Source of the DNA: Acidobacteriota bacterium
GTDB taxonomy: Bacteria; Acidobacteriota; Terriglobia; Terriglobales; Acidobacteriaceae
NCBI GenBank assembly: GCA_003224755.1
Contig: QHZR01000019.1
Span: forward strand, 1 to 54,501
DNA: 54,501 nucleotides
Direction: 5' to 3'
Positions 1 to 7,641 of this stretch are shown piece by piece (positions within the stretch are counted from its first letter, which is position 1; each line of letters begins with the position of its first letter). The notes under the pieces were generated by a model. That model was not told the origin of the DNA. It worked only from the letters and a program-made list of their open reading frames with translations, and did no database searches. The position numbers were made by a program, and so were the translations under genes.

Positions 1-741
1 CTGAGTGATATCGCAGCGATGGGCGGAGAACCGATGGCAGCATTCCTTTCACTCGCCTTACCGGCAAAGCTCCCGCAAAAGTGGGTGGATCAATTTCTGA
101 AGGGACTCTTGAAGTTGGCGAAACGGTTCAATGTCCAACTCGCGGGCGGCGATACCGCCGAATCTCCGCAGAGCGTGCTGTCCGACATAGTCGTCGTCGG
201 ATCGGTCCCTAAAGACAAAGCCATCCTACGCTCTGGAGCCCAACCGCGAGACCGGATTTATGTCACCGGCCAGCTCGGTGGTTCCGCGGCCGCGCTTGCA
301 CTCCTTCGCTCAGGAACGCGTAGGCTCGACCCAAAGAGTTTTCCAAGGCACTTTTTCCCTGAGCCCAGAATCGAAGTCGGCCGAGTTCTGCGCGAGAAGC
401 GGATCGCAATGTCAATGATTGATCTCAGCGACGGCCTGTCCACAGACATCTCGCATCTCTGCGAGGAGAGCGGTTGCGGGGCGGAAATCTGGCAAGAAGC
501 CGTTCCGCGCGCGCGAATCGATAAACGCAGCGAGGTTGATCTTGATCTTGCCTTGCACGGGGGAGAAGACTACGAACTGCTCTTCACCGCTCCCGCCAAC
601 ACGCGTGTGCCGGCTACTATCGTCGGAGTCCAGATCACCGAAATCGGCGAAATCACCCGCAGTCGCCGTCTAATCCTCCGAAAGGTTTCCGGGGCAAACG
701 TCAAATTCAAGCCTAAGGGTTGGGAGCACTTCCGGCGTTGA
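1..741 (+). CDS. thiL: Thiamine-monophosphate kinase, 5' end cut by the window edge
   Basis: ThiL phosphorylates thiamine monophosphate with ATP to make thiamine diphosphate in the cytoplasm. The reading frame is already open at base 1, where LSDIAAMGGEP is the family's N-terminal-domain motif, so the true start lies upstream and 246 residues are visible of a usual 310-330. Further family marks are AGGDT near residue 50, RDRIYVTGQLG near residue 83, the MIDLSDGLSTDISHL motif near residue 139 and LHGGEDYELLF near residue 186. The frame closes with TGA at 739-741. The next gene on the same strand starts about 300 bp later, so an operon with it is not obvious. The identification is firm; only the missing N-terminus is uncertain. 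Confidence 0.93.
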   Translation: MSDIAAMGGEPMAAFLSLALPAKLPQKWVDQFLKGLLKLAKRFNVQLAGGDTAESPQSVLSDIVVVGSVPKDKAILRSGAQPRDRIYVTGQLGGSAAALALLRSGTRRLDPKSFPRHFFPEPRIEVGRVLREKRIAMSMIDLSDGLSTDISHLCEESGCGAEIWQEAVPRARIDKRSEVDLDLALHGGEDYELLFTAPANTRVPATIVGVQITEIGEITRSRRLILRKVSGANVKFKPKGWEHFRR

Positions 742-874
742 ATTCCAGTCTCCACTTTCTGCTGGCATAGTCGAGGATTGCCATAAACAATTTGAGGCGC
801 GAGGCCGGGAGCACTTCCGTTCTTGAATCCACTCTTCGCTTGCGCGAGCAAGGTCGAGTGGATCACCACAACCC

Positions 875-957
875 TAGCCGCCAGCGGCGGCGGAATATAT
901 GTCCAGCGCGTAAGCGCTGGGTAAGTGGAAACATGAGAGAGTCCCGCAGGGACGGCA
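875..957 (+). repeat. Three-hairpin REP-like element, family A copy 1
   Basis: Three short palindromes follow one another: a GCCGCCAGCGGCGGC-type stem, then CCAGCGCGTAAGCGCTGG at 903-920, then GTCCCGCAGGGAC at 941-953. The same order recurs at 41366, 44179, 44719 (inverted) and 47882. It fills most of the thiL-to-1036 gap. The rest of that gap holds an imperfect duplication of the thiL 3' end: GGGAGCACTTCCG occurs at about 723 and again at about 808. No gene is seen there. Confidence 0.85.
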
Positions 958-1035
958 CGACACGGAAGGGCATTATCGGGTGTCACCCTTCTTATCTCTG
1001 TTCTACGACCGGACGGCGGACTACAGTAGGGCCAT

Positions 1036-1590
1036 ATGAATCGACTCTGTTTTTTCGTGCTTGTAGCCCAGGCTCTTAGCGCTCAACCGCCCGTGCCTCC
1101 CGACAACGATTTCGTCCACCAACAGTTCGGAGATTCCTGCTCTCTCGATCCTCAATGGAAACCTGTCACCGGCGACCTCAACGCCGACGGAGTTGAAGAT
1201 GTCGTGATGGTCGCGCGCTGCACCAATCCAGTGATTGATCAGGACGAGAAGGACTTTAAAGTCATTGATCCGATGAACTCGTTCTACGGCTACGGCGATC
1301 CCAAAGTCACCAGCGGATTTGGCCAGACAGATCCGCGGCTGAAGGGTGTTTCGTTGCTCATCATTCACGGAGCGGACGCCGAAGCCTGGCGATCAGCCAC
1401 TCCTCAGGCGAAGTTTGTCGTCATCAATATTGCCGTGAAAACGGTTGCGGTGAAGAAAATGAAGATCAACAAAAAGAAGTCAACTGCCGCTATCTACGTG
1501 CAGGAAGCGACCGCCGATCAGACGACTTCAGCAATTTACTGGGACGGAAAAAAGTACCGCTACGAACCCATGGGAGCCAGCATGGAATGA
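1036..1590 (+). CDS. Secreted protein of unknown function
   Basis: This 184-residue protein starts with a short signal peptide (about 16 residues, ending ALSA-QPP). Residues about 45-60 read GDLNADGVEDVVMVAR, an acidic Asp/Asn pattern like one blade of FG-GAP/VCBS or calcium-loop proteins. Only one such motif is present, so a full beta-propeller is not possible. The remainder is mixed alpha/beta with a lysine-rich stretch near residue 140 (VKKMKINKKK). No enzyme motif was recognised. It is probably periplasmic or extracytoplasmic. A GTAGGG about 10 bp before the ATG can serve as ribosome-binding site. It is followed directly by a GC-rich hairpin and then by a convergent gene. Confidence 0.7.
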   Translation: MNRLCFFVLVAQALSAQPPVPPDNDFVHQQFGDSCSLDPQWKPVTGDLNADGVEDVVMVARCTNPVIDQDEKDFKVIDPMNSFYGYGDPKVTSGFGQTDPRLKGVSLLIIHGADAEAWRSATPQAKFVVINIAVKTVAVKKMKINKKKSTAAIYVQEATADQTTSAIYWDGKKYRYEPMGASME

Positions 1591-1620
1591 GTGTGGGGCG
1601 GGCGCCTTCGCCCGCCCACC
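1591..1620 (+). repeat. GC-rich hairpin, family D copy 4
   Basis: GGGCGGGCG-CCTT-CGCCCGCCC forms a strong stem directly after the stop codon at 1590 and before the convergent stop at 1627. It resembles one arm of the larger elements inside tgt and the exb operon. It could end transcription from both sides, although no T-run follows. Confidence 0.75.
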
Positions 1621-1626
1621 GCCACT

Positions 1627-2091
1627 TTACAATTCGAAGTGGAACACATCCAGCACGAAGAACGTCCTGCGGTTTACCAGAGCGATGTGCCCGCCAATCA
1701 CCGTGTGCATATAGCCTTCCGGAGCAGGCGGCAAATACTGCACAACCTCAACCGGGCAAGGATGCATGTACCCTCTCAGCCCCGGCGGCAGCGTGCCACG
1801 GAGTATCAGTTGACGCTCCAGTCCTGGCGGCAACGCATCACGTTTTGCCAATCCGGGGGGAAGGTGATCGTGGTGCCCGCGATACCAATCATGCAGTTCG
1901 CGATCATGCTCGCGATAAGAATGATGCTCGTCCCAATCGCCACCGCGATCGTCGCGGCGGTCATCGTCGCGATCGGCGTGCTTTTCGTGTCCACGGCCGT
2001 GACCGTGTCCTTCTCCCTGCGCAAGAAGCGTCTGAGTGCTTAACGCGAAGGCTGCCGCAGCTACCAGGCAAAGCCATTTTTTGAAAGACAT
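1627..2091 (-). CDS. Secreted histidine-rich protein with repeated LPPGL motif
   Basis: The 154-residue product has a clear signal peptide (MSFKKWLCLVAAAAFALS, cleavage after LLAQ). A very charged segment of alternating His, Arg, Asp and Gly covers about residues 27-75, and LPPGL then occurs three times (about residues 76-108). The C-terminus is hydrophobic (RTFFVLDVFHFEL). Small secreted His/Arg/Asp-rich proteins with LPPGL repeats are common in acidobacteria and proteobacteria; some resemble RcnB, but that link is weak. Metal binding by the His-rich part is an inference. The start at 2091 is chosen because a strong GGGGAGA lies just before it and the signal peptide begins there. A longer open frame upstream runs through repeat DNA. 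Confidence 0.72.
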   Translation of the reverse strand: MSFKKWLCLVAAAAFALSTQTLLAQGEGHGHGRGHEKHADRDDDRRDDRGGDWDEHHSYREHDRELHDWYRGHHDHLPPGLAKRDALPPGLERQLILRGTLPPGLRGYMHPCPVEVVQYLPPAPEGYMHTVIGGHIALVNRRTFFVLDVFHFEL

Positions 2092-2168
2092 AACTTCTCC
2101 CCTATTGAAATGCGACTCCAGCTTAGGAGGGAAGCCGCAAGGCCAGCAAGTGACTGGAGTACCGTAGC

Positions 2169-2395
2169 GTCGTTGGCTATTGGTCGTTGGCTGTTGGCAA
2201 GACCGGTGTGGAGCCTGCCCTGAGCCAAATCGAGGAGTCGGACACTCCTGTCCGAGCTCTTGATCTGGCTCTCGTCCTGATATTGACTGTGTGTCGGCTG
2301 CTAAAAACCGAGTCAATGACGAGTTCCCCAACATTCTGTCGGAAAGATGTCCGCCCACGGTTTGCCAACGACCAACGACCAAAAGCCAACGACGG
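2169..2395. repeat. Intergenic element with long inverted ends (CGTTGGC family)
   Basis: The gap between the two divergent genes starts with CGTTGGCTATTGGTCGTTGG at about 2172 and ends with its near inverse complement (CCAACGACCAACGACC at about 2367). Between the arms lie a GAGTCGGACACTCCTGTCCGA hairpin-type unit at 2235-2256, which also recurs near 35.8 kb, and unremarkable sequence. It resembles a small non-coding mobile repeat. No gene was found in it; promoters of the two flanking genes must lie within or beside it. Confidence 0.7.
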
Positions 2396-2413
2396 GTCTT
2401 ATAATCCCCTGCG

Positions 2414-3997
2414 ATGGACCTCGAACAAAAACTGCAGGAACTCAAGCGCCGCGACCAACTTGCCCAAGAAGGCGGAGGCAAGGAACGCCGTGAGCGCCAG
2501 CACAAAGAAGGCAAGATGTCGGCGCGTGAGCGCATCGAGTTTCTTCTCGACGAAGGCACCTTCGAGGAAACCGACCGCTTCGTAACCCATCGCACAAATG
2601 AATTTGGGCTTTCGGAACAGAAATATTATGGCGACGGCTTCATCACCGGATACGGCCGCATTGACGGACGCCTCGTTTTTGCCTTTGCTCAGGATTTCAC
2701 CGTTTTCGGCGGCTCGCTTTCCGAGACCAATGCGGCCAAAATCGTAAAAATTATGGATACCGCCGCGCGCGTCGGCGCACCGGTTATCGGGCTGAACGAC
2801 TCCGGCGGCGCACGTATTCAGGAAGGGGTTGCCTCGCTGGGCGGCTACGCCGACATTTTTCTCCGCAACACGCTTTACAGCGGTGTGGTCCCCCAGCTCT
2901 CGGCGATCATGGGCCCTTGTGCCGGCGGCGCAGTGTATTCGCCCGCCATTACCGACTTTGTTGCCATGGTGGACAAGACTTCATACATGTTCATCACAGG
3001 ACCCGATGTCATTAAGACCGTGATGCACGAGGACGTGACGAAAGAGCAGCTCGGCGGCGCGGCCACCCACAACGAAACGTCCGGCGTGGCGCATTTTCTG
3101 GCGCATGATGATGCCGAATGTCTTTCGATGCTGCGCGAACTTTTAAGCTTCCTTCCCTCTAATAATCTGGACGATCCCCCGCGCAAAGCCTGTACCGATC
3201 CTAGCGACCGTGCCGATACGGCGCTCGATTCGATTGTTCCTGCGCAGTCGAACCTTCCGTATGACATCAAAGACGTGATACAAGCCGTGATTGATGACCG
3301 ATATTTCTTCGAGATCCACGAACACTACGCCAAAAACATCGTCGTCGGATTTGCACGAATGAACGGCCGTTCAGTGGGAATCGTTGCTAACCAGCCTGCG
3401 TTCCTTGCGGGGACCCTCGATATCAACGCATCGGTCAAGGGCGCGCGTTTTGTGCGCTTCTGTGATTGCTTCAATATTCCGCTGATCACATTTGAAGACG
3501 TGCCTGGATTTTTGCCCGGAACACAGCAGGAGTACGGTGGCATCATTCGCCACGGAGCGAAATTGCTGTTTGCTTTTGCTGAAGCCACGGTGCCGAAGCT
3601 CACCGTGATTACGCGCAAAGCCTACGGCGGCGCTTATTGCGTGATGGCGTCAAAGCATATCCGCACCGACGTGAACTATGCCTGGCCAACTGCTGAAATC
3701 GCTGTCATGGGCCCGGAAGGCGCGGTGGACATCGTCTATCGCCGCGAACTCGAACGCGCCGCGAACCTGCACAAGACTGAACCCGAGCGGACAGCCAGTC
3801 GCGAACAGGTTCGCCAAGAAAAAATCGAAGAATTCCGCGACCGCTTTGCCAGTCCCTACGTCGCCGCCGAGCGCGGCTTCGTGGACGCCGTCATCCAGCC
3901 CCGGGACACCCGCAAGAAGCTGATTCAGGCGCTCGAAATGCTCGAAACCAAGCGCGATAAGAACCCAGCGAAAAAGCACGGAAACATACCGCTGTAA
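2414..3997 (+). CDS. Acyl-CoA carboxylase carboxyltransferase (PccB-type beta subunit)
   Basis: This 527-residue enzyme transfers CO2 from carboxybiotin to an acyl-CoA such as propionyl- or acetyl-CoA, giving methylmalonyl- or malonyl-CoA. It has the full-length two-domain crotonase fold of PccB/MccB/MmdA rather than the shorter zinc-finger AccD. The N-terminal half carries [40 protein letters not shown] and [14 protein letters not shown]. The C-terminal half carries [23 protein letters not shown] and [12 protein letters not shown]. The Gly-Gly and Ala-Gly-Gly turns form the oxyanion holes. It needs a biotin carboxylase and a biotin carrier; a matching pair lies at 21074-23073. Substrate choice cannot be read from the sequence. 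The start follows the CGTTGGC repeat closely and lacks a strong ribosome-binding site. Confidence 0.93.
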   Translation: MDLEQKLQELKRRDQLAQEGGGKERRERQHKEGKMSARERIEFLLDEGTFEETDRFVTHRTNEFGLSEQKYYGDGFITGYGRIDGRLVFAFAQDFTVFGGSLSETNAAKIVKIMDTAARVGAPVIGLNDSGGARIQEGVASLGGYADIFLRNTLYSGVVPQLSAIMGPCAGGAVYSPAITDFVAMVDKTSYMFITGPDVIKTVMHEDVTKEQLGGAATHNETSGVAHFLAHDDAECLSMLRELLSFLPSNNLDDPPRKACTDPSDRADTALDSIVPAQSNLPYDIKDVIQAVIDDRYFFEIHEHYAKNIVVGFARMNGRSVGIVANQPAFLAGTLDINASVKGARFVRFCDCFNIPLITFEDVPGFLPGTQQEYGGIIRHGAKLLFAFAEATVPKLTVITRKAYGGAYCVMASKHIRTDVNYAWPTAEIAVMGPEGAVDIVYRRELERAANLHKTEPERTASREQVRQEKIEEFRDRFASPYVAAERGFVDAVIQPRDTRKKLIQALEMLETKRDKNPAKKHGNIPL

Positions 3998-4064
3998 AGG
4001 AAGCTGTTAAATTCCAGTGTAAACGTGTAACAATGCAGAGGCGAATATAAAGCGAAGCAACCAA

Positions 4065-4891
4065 ATGGACTCACGGAAAGTCGACGAAATCGGACCGTGG
4101 ACAGAGGTAAAGCTCGATATTCTGAAGCGTTAATCTGTCGAATACTCGAAGATTCTTTCGAGTCAGCAGAACCCATCGTTCTTTCATGTGTACATAGATG
4201 CCTTCGCGGGTACTGGCTACCATTTATCCAGGACCAGTGGAGGGATGGTTTTGGGTAGTCCGTTAAACGCGCTCTTGTTACAGCCTCCATTCCGCGAATA
4301 CCATTTGATTGACCTGGACGGTAACAAAATACAGGGGTTGCGGGACATTGTCGGAAGCCGGCAAGATGTAGTTCTTCGTCACGGAAACTGCAACGAAGTA
4401 CTGCTACAAGATGTCTTTCCACGCGTGCAGTACAAGGATTTCAGGAGGGGATTGTGTCTGCTCGACCCATACAAACTAACGTTGGACTGAAAAGTGGTTC
4501 GAGAGGCTGGTGCAATCAGACTCTCGACACATTCATAAATTTCCCCATCCACGACATTAACCGAACGCTACTACACCATAGGCAAGAAGGAGTGTCGGAA
4601 GCGAACATCGCAAGAATGAATTCATTCTGGGGCGATGAGTCGTGGAATGGACTAGCTTACGACCAAAACCTAACGCTCTGCGGAGACGTGGGATTGGAAA
4701 AAGTTTCGAATGCAAGATTCTCGGAGGAGTATCGAAAGCGGTTGCAGAGCCTGGCTGGTTTCAAAAAGGTGCCGAATCCTCTTGCCATGCGCAACAGCAA
4801 GGGTTCCACGGTCTACTACTTATTTTTCGCTTCACAGAAAGGTACAGCAGAAGAAATAGTGATGTACATTTTTGACAAGTTTGGTAAATAA
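4065..4891 (+). pseudogene. tcmP: Broken three-Cys-motif partner protein gene (tcmP)
   Basis: The conceptual product matches the TcmP family, which is nearly always encoded beside a three-Cys-motif protein of the phage Gp37/Gp68 (DUF5131) type. Reading from ATG at 4065 gives EIGPWTEVKLDILKR. The next codon is TAA (4131-4133) where the family has Tyr. The same frame then continues with HVYIDAFAGTG, PPFREYHLIDLDGNK, CNEVLLQDVFPRVQY and LCLLDPY. A second stop, TGA at 4488-4490, replaces the expected Trp. One base is missing near 4518-4522, after which FINFPIHDINR, FWGDESW and MRNSKGSTVYYLFFASQKG follow to the normal end. With two nonsense codons and one frameshift the gene is dead. The biochemical role of TcmP is not established. 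Confidence 0.85.
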
Positions 4892-4904
4892 GCGAGTACA
4901 CGAA

Positions 4905-5695
4905 TTGTCACTGAACTCCCAAATCGAATGGACTGATGCCACCTGGAACCCTGTCCGCAGCTGCACGAAAATCAGTCCTGGCTGCAAGCATTGCTACGCC
5001 GAAACTTTTGCGGAACGGTTTCGCGGCGTGAAGGGACATCCGTACGAACAGGGATTCGACCTTCGACTTGTTCCCGCCAAATTGACCGAGCCCTTTACCT
5101 GGCGCCTGCCTAAGCTGGCTTTCGTCAACTCGATGAGCGATTTGTTTCAGCCGGGCGTCCCGGACGCCTACGCTGAGGCTGTCTCGCAAGTCATGGTCCA
5201 ATGCCAATTGGCACACATACCAGGTGACGGCTCGACTTCTCGGCGCGGCAGAGGCACATCTGGTGGGGGGTAAGCGTGGAGGACCGAAAGTATGGCCTGC
5301 CACGGATCGAGCATTTGAGAGAGTCTCCAGCCGCTATGAGATTTCTCTCCGTTGAGCCCCTGCTGGAAAATTTGGGCGAGATCGATTTGACGGGCATTAG
5401 TTGGGTCATCGTGGGCGGGGAAAGCGGTCCCGGTGCGCGTCCAATCGAAAAAGAATGGGTTCTTTCAATTCGCGAGCAGTGTCAAGTTGCCCGAGTTCCA
5501 TTCTTCTTCAAGCAGTGGGGAGGCAAACGAAAATCTCTGAATGGTCGCAACCTCGAAGGACGCACCTACGATGAATATCCTCAGCGCGCTCTTATTTCGT
5601 TCCAGAGAAAGCTGAGTGCCTGGCGCGCAAAATCATTTGCGAGTTCCATGCGAAAGACATTCAGTTTGGTCCAGCTACGGCACGTGCCTGCTTAG
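4905..5695 (+). pseudogene. Broken three-Cys-motif (DUF5131, phage Gp37/Gp68-like) protein gene
   Basis: The N-terminal part, reading from TTG at 4905, gives LNSQIEWTDATWNPVRSC followed by a C-x6-C-x2-C cluster (CTKISPGCKHC), FVNSMSDLF and a run up to about 5200. The C-terminal part in another frame gives HIWWGVSVEDRKYGLPRIEH, FLSVEPLLENLG, GISWVIVGGESGPGARP and VPFFFKQWGG. These are the two halves of one DUF5131 protein. Between them the family has about 24 residues, but here roughly 12 remain and the frame changes near 5215-5250, so a small out-of-frame deletion is present. The three cysteines suggest an iron-sulfur or radical-SAM-like centre; function is unproven. It follows the dead tcmP by 13 bp, as in intact pairs. 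Confidence 0.82.
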
Positions 5696-5772
5696 CGAGT
5701 CCTCTTTGACCCACGCATCGGAGAAAGATTCGTTCTTTTTCTAATGCCGGAAGTGCCTGACTCCCGTGAAGA

Positions 5773-7233
5773 TCATTGCCCCGTTGCTCCTGCTTTGGCG
5801 ATTTCCTCGACCCCGTCGGGAAACGGGAAGAACGCATCGGAAGCCGCGACCGTGCCTTTCAACGGCAGTACTGCTTTTTGCGCACCCAGGCGGCATGAAT
5901 CCACGCGGCTCGTCTGTCCAGCGCCGACGCCGACAGTCTGGCCATCCCGAGCGTACAAAATTGCATTCGATTTCATGTGCTTGCAGACCTTCCAGGCAAA
6001 TAGCAGCGCGCGTTTTTCTTCCGCTGTTGGCGGACGCTTTGTCACGACTTTCAAATCAGAGTCCTTCAACTGGTGTAGGTCCGCATCCTGCACCAGCATT
6101 CCGCCGGAGATATTCTTCAACACCCATTTCTGGGGGCTGTTCGCAATCTCAACTAAGCGGAGGTTTTTTTTGGCGGAAAATTTCTCGATTGCAGCTTTGT
6201 CGAACGCTGGCGCGGCAATCACTTCAAGAAACAGCTTGGCCATTTCTTCCGCGGCTGCAGCATCAACGGGACGGTTTACGCCGATCACTCCGCCAAACGC
6301 TGACACTGGGTCGCATTCGAGCGCGCGCTTGTACGCTTCGGCAAGTGTCGTTCCCGTCGCAGTTCCACAGGGATTGGTGTGCTTGATGATTGCGCAAACC
6401 GGTTCCTCGAATTCCTGCGCCAGGTCCCACGCGGCTTGCAGGTCAACGATGTTGTTATAGGAAAGCTCTTTGCCCTGTACCTGGCGCGCGTTGGCGACTC
6501 CCGTGCCCGAGGCGTCGGAATACATTGCTGCTTTCTGGTGAGGATTTTCGCCATAGCGCAAATCGGTAACCTTGCTGAACGAGAGACGAAGCTTGTCCGG
6601 AAACCCTTCCGCCGGTTTCAGGGCGAAACTTCCATTAGCGCTGACGCGTTCGAGCGTCGAAGCAATGGCCGAATCGTAGGCCGCAGTTGTGGCAAAGGCC
6701 TTCTGCGCTAGTCGCCATTTCGTGTGCGACGAAAGTGACCCGCCGGAGTTCGACATCTCGGCGGCAATCGCTTCGTAATCGGCGGGCGACGTGACGATGG
6801 CAACATCGTGAAAATTCTTCGCCGCCGAGCGAATCAGCGAAGGCCCGCCGATATCAATGTTCTCGACCAATTCTTCGAACTGCACGCCGGGCTTGGCGGC
6901 AGTCTTCTCAAACGCGTACAGATTAACGACGACCATGTCAATCGCCGCGATGCCGTGTTCGGCAACCGCCGCGCGATGTGACAGATCTTCGCGCCGGTGC
7001 AAGATCCCCCCGTGAACTTTGGGATGCAGCGTCTTCACGCGGCCGTCGAGCATTTCCGGAAATCCGGTCAGGTCACTGATGTCTTTCACCGTGATTCCCG
7101 AATCGCGAAGCAGCTTGGCGGTGCCGCCGGTAGAGATCAGTTCCACTCCCATACCCGAGAGCTTGCGGGCAAAATCCGCCAGGCCGGTTTTGTCGGTGAC
7201 ACTGAGAATCGCGCGCTGAATGGCTTGGGACAT
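5773..7233 (-). CDS. purH: Bifunctional purine biosynthesis protein PurH, 3' end altered by deletion
   Basis: PurH performs the last two steps of IMP synthesis: AICAR formyltransferase and IMP cyclohydrolase. The N-terminal MGS-like cyclohydrolase domain shows LSVTDKTGL, STGGTAKLL, GRVKTLHPKVHGGIL and NIDIGGPSLIRSAAKN. The transformylase domain shows DLRYGENPHQ, IKHTNPCG (catalytic Lys-His), DPVSAFGGVI and GQTSRVDS. The frame ends early at TCA 5773-5775 with KAGATGQ, giving 486 residues. In another frame, 5741-5772 still encodes the normal family end MIFTGVRHFRH and a stop. About 70 bp coding the conserved VIQPGGS loop has therefore been lost out of frame, removing the C-terminal Arg that helps bind substrate in homologues. 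The enzyme may be impaired, or the deletion may be an assembly fault. The start at 7233 fits the family N-terminus. Confidence 0.9.
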   Translation of the reverse strand: MSQAIQRAILSVTDKTGLADFARKLSGMGVELISTGGTAKLLRDSGITVKDISDLTGFPEMLDGRVKTLHPKVHGGILHRREDLSHRAAVAEHGIAAIDMVVVNLYAFEKTAAKPGVQFEELVENIDIGGPSLIRSAAKNFHDVAIVTSPADYEAIAAEMSNSGGSLSSHTKWRLAQKAFATTAAYDSAIASTLERVSANGSFALKPAEGFPDKLRLSFSKVTDLRYGENPHQKAAMYSDASGTGVANARQVQGKELSYNNIVDLQAAWDLAQEFEEPVCAIIKHTNPCGTATGTTLAEAYKRALECDPVSAFGGVIGVNRPVDAAAAEEMAKLFLEVIAAPAFDKAAIEKFSAKKNLRLVEIANSPQKWVLKNISGGMLVQDADLHQLKDSDLKVVTKRPPTAEEKRALLFAWKVCKHMKSNAILYARDGQTVGVGAGQTSRVDSCRLGAQKAVLPLKGTVAASDAFFPFPDGVEEIAKAGATGQ

Positions 7234-7354
7234 GGGAACCTCGGATGGGACCTGATAACTTCGGAACAGGAATTTTATCAGCAGGAAGCACGGGAATGCA
7301 GAAGTAAGGACATAGAGTGCCGCGCAATATCTAACAGTTCCCCGCAAACATGAT

Positions 7355-7533
7355 TGTCATCCCGAGCTCGCACGCTGACAAGCGAGCGAGAGAGGGACCT
7401 TACGATGCGTACGGACCACCACGAACGTGGTCGCGATGCAACCGTGCTACGCCTCGATATGGCGCAGCCAGACCTCATTCTCGGCGCAAGGTTCCTCTCC
7501 TGCCATCCTTCGGCCGGCAGGTTCGGGATGACA
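7355..7533. repeat. TGTCATCCCGA-ended element, family B copy 1
   Basis: The element starts with TGTCATCCCGAGC and ends with GTTCGGGATGACA, an imperfect inverted pair, about 180 bp apart. Inside lie GAGAGAGGGACCTTACGATG near the left end and AGGTTCCTCTCC near the right end. Both ends and these internal blocks recur at 13697 and 23123. It fills the purH-to-hydrolase gap (divergent genes) together with about 110 bp of plain sequence before the next start. No protein was found in it. Confidence 0.88.
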
Positions 7534-7641
7534 ATTACTTGTGAGCGGGAAGGGAACGGGGAATCTGCAGTCTTACTTCTGCAATCTGACTTCCAAGTTT
7601 CTGTTAATCTCTTGCCGACATTCTTATCGGAGGCCGTGCCG

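Noticed and set aside
1591-2084. Long plus-strand frames opposite the His-rich secreted protein
   Set aside because: They are antisense shadows of a gene with a clear signal peptide and ribosome-binding site, and give no protein-like pattern.
7354-7641. Longer N-terminus for the CocE-like hydrolase
   Set aside because: The extra frame is repeat element B plus plain sequence. A signal peptide and ribosome-binding site define the start at 7642.
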